Shown in pieces: positions 5,353 to 9,433 of a stretch of 9,433 bases of DNA. Where the stretch lies: NCBI GenBank assembly GCA_013205605.1, contig JABMMK010000145.1, forward strand, positions 1-9,433, given 5' to 3'. Source of the stretch: Cytophagales bacterium. GTDB lineage: Bacteria > Bacteroidota > Bacteroidia > Cytophagales > Spirosomataceae. Position 1 is the first letter of the stretch. Every line of letters begins with the position of its first letter. Under the pieces are notes generated by a model that did not search any database, was not told the origin of the DNA, and saw only the letters and a list, made by a program, of their open reading frames with translations. A program made the position numbers and the translations under genes.

Positions 5353-7878
5353 TTGAAAAAAAGTGTTTTTGGTGCTATTTTAGCACTTTTATTAGTTCTT
5401 CTTTCATTTGAATCTCTTCTAGCACAATATCAAGTCAAGGGTATTGTTCGTGACGCGAGCAATGGGGACCCTGTTCCTTTTGCCTCCGTAGGCATTTTGG
5501 GGGTGAATGCTGGCACAAGTACTAATTTTCAAGGAGAGTATATTTTAAATTCAAAAATTTTATCAGATTCTATTTATGTCTCATTCGTGGGATATAAAAA
5601 GAAGGTTAAGTACATAGATAAAAAGGTAACATCTCAAGTCGTTGATTTTCAAATTGAGCCTACAAATCGTTCCTTAAACGAAGTGATGGTTTATTCAGGG
5701 GAAAATCCTGTATTTGAAATATTGCGAAATGTGATTAAGAATCGAGAGAGAAATGACCGAAGTAAGCTATCGGCCTATGCCTATGATTCTTATACGAAGA
5801 TGGAGTTGGATGTGGACAATATTTCGGATAAGTTTAAGGAGAGGAAGGTGATGAAGGATATTCAAGAGGCGGTTAAAAAATTCGAAAAGATTTCAGGGGA
5901 TGATGGCAAATTAGTTATCCCGACATTCATTTCTGAGTCTTTAAGTAAATTTTATTATCGGGATTCGCCGCAAAGGAAAAAGGAACTTATTTTAAAGACG
6001 AATATCAAAGGGGTTGGCGTAAAGGAAGGTAGCTTTATTTCACAGTTGGTCGGTGGAAATTTAATGGCCAACTATAACTTTTATCAAAACTACATTGGGT
6101 TTTTCGGGAAGGATTTTGCAAGTCCCATTGGCGATAGTTGGAAAGTAAATTACAAATATTACTTAGGTGACACGGTAAAAGTCGAGGGGAAGGTTTGTTA
6201 TCAAATTGATTATGAGCCTAAAAATCCAATGGACTTAGTGTTTACGGGCCAAGTATGGATTGACACAACCAATTTTGCCTTAGTTCAAATAGACGCCTCT
6301 GTCGATAAACAAGCAAATCTTAATTTCATTGATAAGATTAAAATTTCTCAGGAATTAGAGCAAACGGCTTCGGGATATTGGCTGCCTGCTAAGACACGGT
6401 TTTTGATCGATCTAGAAGAAATTTCCAAGGGCTCAGCTGGAATGCTTTTAAAGATGTATATATCCAACAAGGATTTTGTCGTGAATGAACCCAAGCCGCT
6501 AGATTTTTACGATTTGGTCTCTGAGGTGGCTGAGGGCGCAAAAGAGCCAGATCCGAATTTTTGGAAGAATGCACGCTTTGAGCCATTAAGTACTCAGGAT
6601 TTGTTGGCATCTTCCTTGATTGATTCAGTGAGAAATTTACCGGTGGTTAAAACCTATGTTGAAATTGCCGAAATTGTTTTTAGTGGATTTAGGCGTTTTA
6701 ATGATATTGAAGTGGGTCCATATATTACCAGTTTAGCCATTAATCGCTTGGAAGGAGCGCGGTTTCGGTTAGGCTTCAGGACCAATGCAAATTTCGATAA
6801 AAACTGGATTTTAAGAGGGAATGTAGGTTTTGGCACTAAAGATTTGGTGTTAAAATATTCGGGGGAGGTAAACTATTTATTTTCAAAGAAAAAATGGACG
6901 ATGGCTGGATTGCGTCATTCGTATGACATTGAAAGGGTTGGTTTAACCCCAGAATTGATTGGTGACAATAAATTGTTTTACGCGTTTACTCGTTGGGGTG
7001 CGTTCTCAGGCGCATTTTATCGCCGCGAAACCGAAGCATTTTTTACGACAGAACCTACCAAAGGAATTAGCCTTTCAGTTTCGGCTAATACCAGATCCTT
7101 TGACCCATTATTCCGATTTCAATACCGACTAAACCCTGAGATGGGGGTTAATTCGTCTGTACAAGATTATTATCAAGATTCATTCATCACATTGGAAGCT
7201 AGGTTTGCTAAAAATGAGACGTTTATTATGAATGGGAATGAGAAAATTACTTTGTCAACGAAGAGAATCCCTGTGATTACTTTTAAATATCAAAGGGGCA
7301 TCAAAGGATTTTTAGGAGGGAACTTTGATTACGAACGTATTACATTAAAAGCCTATCAATCGTTTCGATTAGGCAAAATAGGTCGATCCGATTATACCTT
7401 GATGGCGGGTTATACGCCGTCAAATTTACCCGCACCTCTTTTATTTCCACATTTGGGAAATGAGACATTGTTCTTTGTAAGGAGTGCATTTTCCACGATG
7501 AATTATTTTGAATTTGTGAGTGATCAGTATGTTTCCTTGCAGTATAATCACAATTTTGATGGCTTGTTTTTTAATCGGATCCCCTTGATAAAAAAATTGA
7601 AGTGGCGTTTTATTGCGAGTTCAAACATAGTGGTGGGCAGCCAGCGTTCTTCTAATAAAGAGATCATGAAAGATGTCAACAATCCATTGAAATCTAAGTT
7701 TTTAGATCAATATTCTTTTGATGCGCTTGAGCCTGGAAAACCCTATGTGGAGGCGGGGTATGGAATTGATAATATTTTTAGGATTTTCCGCATTCAGGCT
7801 TTTCACCGACTTAGTTATTTGAACCACGGAGTTCCACAGACTTTCAGGTTAATGGCCTCCATCAATGTTTCATTTTAG
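5353..7878 (+). CDS. DUF5686 family outer-membrane protein with carboxypeptidase-regulatory-like N-terminal domain
   Basis: An 841-residue exported protein whose family has no settled function. A signal peptide begins MKKS and ends near LLAQ (cleavage after about Ala24). Residues about 27-114 form the small beta-sandwich seen at the start of many Bacteroidota surface proteins: VKGIVRDASNGDPVPFASV, a middle NFQGEY, then VSFVGYKKK and LNEVMV. A conserved stretch follows (NPVFEILRNVIKNRERND, then YAYDSYTKMELD), characteristic of DUF5686. From about residue 450 the chain has alternating hydrophobic and aromatic strands and ends in SINVSF with a terminal Phe, as expected of an outer-membrane beta-barrel. 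The start is TTG: a TAA sits in frame at 5344 and no ATG lies before the signal sequence, so TTG 5353 is almost forced. The SusC-like TonB plug is absent, so I would not call it a TonB receptor. It is separated from rdgB by 112 bp and is likely its own unit. Confidence 0.87.
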   Translation: MKKSVFGAILALLLVLLSFESLLAQYQVKGIVRDASNGDPVPFASVGILGVNAGTSTNFQGEYILNSKILSDSIYVSFVGYKKKVKYIDKKVTSQVVDFQIEPTNRSLNEVMVYSGENPVFEILRNVIKNRERNDRSKLSAYAYDSYTKMELDVDNISDKFKERKVMKDIQEAVKKFEKISGDDGKLVIPTFISESLSKFYYRDSPQRKKELILKTNIKGVGVKEGSFISQLVGGNLMANYNFYQNYIGFFGKDFASPIGDSWKVNYKYYLGDTVKVEGKVCYQIDYEPKNPMDLVFTGQVWIDTTNFALVQIDASVDKQANLNFIDKIKISQELEQTASGYWLPAKTRFLIDLEEISKGSAGMLLKMYISNKDFVVNEPKPLDFYDLVSEVAEGAKEPDPNFWKNARFEPLSTQDLLASSLIDSVRNLPVVKTYVEIAEIVFSGFRRFNDIEVGPYITSLAINRLEGARFRLGFRTNANFDKNWILRGNVGFGTKDLVLKYSGEVNYLFSKKKWTMAGLRHSYDIERVGLTPELIGDNKLFYAFTRWGAFSGAFYRRETEAFFTTEPTKGISLSVSANTRSFDPLFRFQYRLNPEMGVNSSVQDYYQDSFITLEARFAKNETFIMNGNEKITLSTKRIPVITFKYQRGIKGFLGGNFDYERITLKAYQSFRLGKIGRSDYTLMAGYTPSNLPAPLLFPHLGNETLFFVRSAFSTMNYFEFVSDQYVSLQYNHNFDGLFFNRIPLIKKLKWRFIASSNIVVGSQRSSNKEIMKDVNNPLKSKFLDQYSFDALEPGKPYVEAGYGIDNIFRIFRIQAFHRLSYLNHGVPQTFRLMASINVSF

Positions 7879-7901
7879 TTCAAATTAGAATAAATTAAAG
7901 A

Positions 7902-7921
7902 TTGAAATTTAAACATTTCAA
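7902..7921 (+). terminator. Weak hairpin after the DUF5686 gene, possible terminator
   Basis: TTGAAAT and ATTTCAA form 7-bp arms around a 6-nt loop, 23 bp after the stop codon. The next bases, GAATGTTTT, contain only a short T-run. The stem is AT-rich, so this would be a poor intrinsic terminator. The rest of the 118-bp gap up to plsY holds the plsY promoter and Shine-Dalgarno. Confidence 0.25.
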
Positions 7922-7937
7922 GAATGTTTTATAAGCA

Positions 7938-7969
7938 TTTGATTTATGAAGGTTAGCAGTCTATATTTG
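7938..7969 (+). promoter_or_regulatory. Predicted plsY promoter, TTTG-N20-TATATTTG
   Basis: TTTG at 7938-7941 and TATATTTG at 7962-7969 are separated by 20 nt, a full match to the Bacteroidota promoter form and the same spacing as the ndk promoter. Transcription would begin near 7975, giving a leader of about 22 nt that carries the GGAGG site. Confidence 0.65.
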
Positions 7970-7981
7970 AATCTGCCAAAC

Positions 7982-7986
7982 GGAGG
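7982..7986 (+). promoter_or_regulatory. Strong Shine-Dalgarno (GGAGG) for plsY
   Basis: GGAGG lies 10 nt before the ATG at 7997. None of the other genes here has a comparable site, and Bacteroidota generally rely little on Shine-Dalgarno pairing, so this stands out. It supports the chosen start. The next in-frame ATG, at 8006, is also possible but is 19 nt away. Confidence 0.6.
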
Positions 7987-7996
7987 AATTTGACTT

Positions 7997-8641
7997 ATGG
8001 TATTAATGATTTTTGGTCTTTCTATTCTAAGTTATCTTCTCGGTTCTATTCCTACTGCCATTTGGTATGGAAAAACGTATCACGGAATTGACATTCGCCA
8101 ACATGGGAGTGGAAATGCGGGCGCGACAAATACTTTTCGAGTATTAGGCAAAAAAGCAGGATCCATTGTTTTGTTTGTTGACTCACTCAAAGGATTTATT
8201 GCCACAGGCCTCTCCGCTGTTTTATTTTACTTTCATTTAATTGATTGGCAAACTTGTGTAACCTTAAAAATACTTTTCGGCTTTTTAGCCATTATAGGTC
8301 ACCTGCTACCTGTCTTTTGCGATTTTAAAGGAGGAAAAGGGGTCGCTACCACCTTAGGTATGGTATTGGCATTACACCCGCAAGCAGCCATCGTGGGTAT
8401 TTGTGTTTTTTTAATTGTCTTTGCCATCTCAAAATACGTTTCTTTGGGTTCTATGATTTCGTCGATCGTATTTTCATTATTGTTAATTTTTGGGGTATTT
8501 GGACAGGAAATTCCCTTATTAGTTTATTTTGGACTATTCATCGCATGTCTGGTCATTTTCACGCATCGGGGAAATATCGTGCGTATTTTTCAAGGGACAG
8601 AAAATCGGATGTACCTAATCCCACGTAAAAAGCGTTCGTAA
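7997..8641 (+). CDS. plsY: Acyl-phosphate:glycerol-3-phosphate acyltransferase PlsY
   Basis: This inner-membrane enzyme acylates sn-glycerol-3-phosphate at position 1 with acyl-phosphate made by PlsX, the first step of phospholipid synthesis in most bacteria. The 214-residue length is typical. The N-terminal YLLGSIPTAIWYGK (13-26) is the usual opening. The three cytoplasmic family motifs are present: GSGNAGATNTFRVLG (37-51), GHLLPVFCDFKGGKGVAT (101-118) and THRGNIVRIFQGTENR (189-204), with Ser38, the KGGKG loop and His190. Between them are about five to seven hydrophobic segments. A basic tail (PRKKRS) follows. A complete promoter match and a strong Shine-Dalgarno lie in front, so it is likely transcribed by itself. 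No plsX is in the window. Confidence 0.97.
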   Translation: MVLMIFGLSILSYLLGSIPTAIWYGKTYHGIDIRQHGSGNAGATNTFRVLGKKAGSIVLFVDSLKGFIATGLSAVLFYFHLIDWQTCVTLKILFGFLAIIGHLLPVFCDFKGGKGVATTLGMVLALHPQAAIVGICVFLIVFAISKYVSLGSMISSIVFSLLLIFGVFGQEIPLLVYFGLFIACLVIFTHRGNIVRIFQGTENRMYLIPRKKRS

Positions 8642-8654
8642 ACATTATTTTTTT

Positions 8655-8662
8655 TATATTTG
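8655..8662 (+). promoter_or_regulatory. Predicted -7 box for the M20 dipeptidase gene, TATATTTG
   Basis: TATATTTG directly follows an 8-T tract (8648-8655, sharing the first T) and fits TAnnTTTG, the same octamer as the plsY -7 box. No TTTG lies 20 nt upstream; the nearest resemblance is TTCG at 8635-8638. Transcription would start near 8668, about 26 nt before the ATG. Confidence 0.5.
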
Positions 8663-8693
8663 TATAGCTGCACTTTAGCAATTAGAATCAAAT

Positions 8694-9433
8694 ATGAAAG
8701 AAACGCAAACGTATATATCCGCCCATCAAGATCGATTTTTAACTGAATTATTAGAATTTTTGCGCATTCCCTCTATTTCTGCTGATCCTGCAAATGCTGG
8801 ATCGGTTAGGCAAGCCGCAGAATGGATGGCCGAAAACCTCAAAAAAGTAGGTGTTGACCATGTTCGTCTAGAGGAAACAGCGGGTTTCCCCATTGTCTAT
8901 GGAGAGAAAATGATGGATGCTGAGGCGCCAACCGTCTTAGTGTATGGGCATTATGATGTCCAACCCGCCGATCCATTGGAGTTATGGGATAATCCTCCTT
9001 TTGATCCAATCATTAAAAATGAGGTTATTTATGCCCGTGGTTCATGCGATGATAAGGGTCAGATTTTTATGCATGTAAAAGCTTTTGAGGCTATGTATGC
9101 GACAGGTGAATTAACCTGTAACGTTAAATTTATGATTGAAGGGGAAGAGGAAATAGGCTCAAACAATTTATCCACTTTCGTCTGTGCTCATAAAGAGTTA
9201 TTAAAGGCAGATGTTATTTTAATTTCAGATACGGCTATCATTGCGAACGATACGCCATCCATCGACGTAGGTTTGCGGGGACTTAGTTATATGGAAGTGG
9301 CCGTACAAGGGCCTAATCGAGATTTACACTCTGGCGTATATGGTGGAGCGGTTGCCAATCCCATTAATATTTTATGTGAAATGATTTCATCCATGCACGA
9401 TGAATTTAATCGCATTACCATCCCAGGATTTTA
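8694..9433 (+). CDS. M20 family metallodipeptidase, 3'-truncated by the window
   Basis: The frame from ATG 8694 stays open to the right edge (246 full codons), so only the first half or so of the protein is seen; family members are about 450-470 residues. These are cytoplasmic di-zinc aminoacyl-peptide hydrolases (dipeptidase / ArgE / DapE / CPG2 group). Visible metal and catalytic sites are GHYDVQP (His86, Asp88), ARGSCDDKGQ with the bridging Asp at 119-120, EGEEEIGS (149-156; by comparison with carnosinases Glu152 the base and Glu153 a ligand), and ISDT (Asp179). RDLHSGVYGG (209-218) starts the dimerisation domain, with His212 completing the partner active site in known dimers. This combination is closest to the carnosinase / broad dipeptidase branch, not DapE or ArgE. 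The last zinc-binding His should lie beyond the window. Confidence 0.93.
   Translation, partial: MKETQTYISAHQDRFLTELLEFLRIPSISADPANAGSVRQAAEWMAENLKKVGVDHVRLEETAGFPIVYGEKMMDAEAPTVLVYGHYDVQPADPLELWDNPPFDPIIKNEVIYARGSCDDKGQIFMHVKAFEAMYATGELTCNVKFMIEGEEEIGSNNLSTFVCAHKELLKADVILISDTAIIANDTPSIDVGLRGLSYMEVAVQGPNRDLHSGVYGGAVANPINILCEMISSMHDEFNRITIPGF

Noticed and set aside
6389..6836. Two minus-strand ORFs within the DUF5686 gene
   Set aside because: They are fully contained in a convincing plus-strand gene, low in complexity and without family features.
5353..7878. TonB-dependent receptor (SusC-like) reading of the large outer-membrane gene
   Set aside because: It has the same kind of N-terminal carboxypeptidase-regulatory domain, but no plug-domain pattern is seen and the conserved central segment matches DUF5686.
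8401..8628. Alternative plus-strand frame within plsY
   Set aside because: The plsY frame holds all three family motifs through this region; the other frame shows nothing recognisable.
1..9433. Mobile element, CRISPR array, tRNA/rRNA or prophage content
   Set aside because: No transposase or integrase frame, spaced repeats, cloverleaf-like or rRNA-like sequence was noticed on either strand, and the genes are all housekeeping or envelope type.

Overview
The window reads as chromosomal housekeeping DNA from a Bacteroidota bacterium, most likely of the order Cytophagales. Support comes from the DUF5686-type outer-membrane protein with a carboxypeptidase-regulatory-like domain, the row of FKBP lipoproteins, the low-to-moderate GC content, and several upstream sites that fit the phylum's TTTG / TAnnTTTG promoter form. 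The genus cannot be fixed from this stretch. No tRNA, rRNA, CRISPR, mobile element or prophage signal was seen.

Layout, left to right. (1) The 3' end of a membrane protein, probably a GT39/ArnT-like glycosyltransferase, runs in from outside the window and ends at 448. (2) ndk (nucleoside diphosphate kinase) lies on the minus strand, and its stop codon abuts the previous one. (3) A 50-bp divergent region holds back-to-back promoters for ndk and for a DHH/DHHA1 phosphoesterase (NrnA type, about 925-1971). (4) Three consecutive FKBP-type peptidyl-prolyl isomerase lipoproteins (2020-4644) follow, each with a diverged N-terminal FKBP-like half and a canonical C-terminal FKBP domain. (5) rdgB, the house-cleaning (d)ITP/XTP pyrophosphatase, overlaps the last FKBP gene by one base. 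(6) A 112-bp gap carries a candidate promoter, a perfect hairpin and a possible tiny upstream ORF. It leads to an 841-residue DUF5686 outer-membrane protein that starts with TTG. (7) plsY (glycerol-3-phosphate acyltransferase) has its own well-formed promoter and a rare strong Shine-Dalgarno sequence. (8) The 5' part of an M20-family dipeptidase runs off the right edge.

The plus-strand genes from nrnA to rdgB are spaced by 48, 5, 4 and -1 bp and probably form one transcription unit. It joins nucleotide turnover and salvage (NrnA, RdgB, with Ndk divergent) to periplasm-facing folding lipoproteins. DUF5686, plsY and the dipeptidase each have a separate upstream gap with a candidate promoter, so they look like single-gene units.

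I did not find a clearly undescribed system. The points most worth a second look are the graded decay of the N-terminal FKBP halves with an insertion in the third copy, the overlapping divergent promoters, and the structured leader with a possible uORF before the DUF5686 gene.
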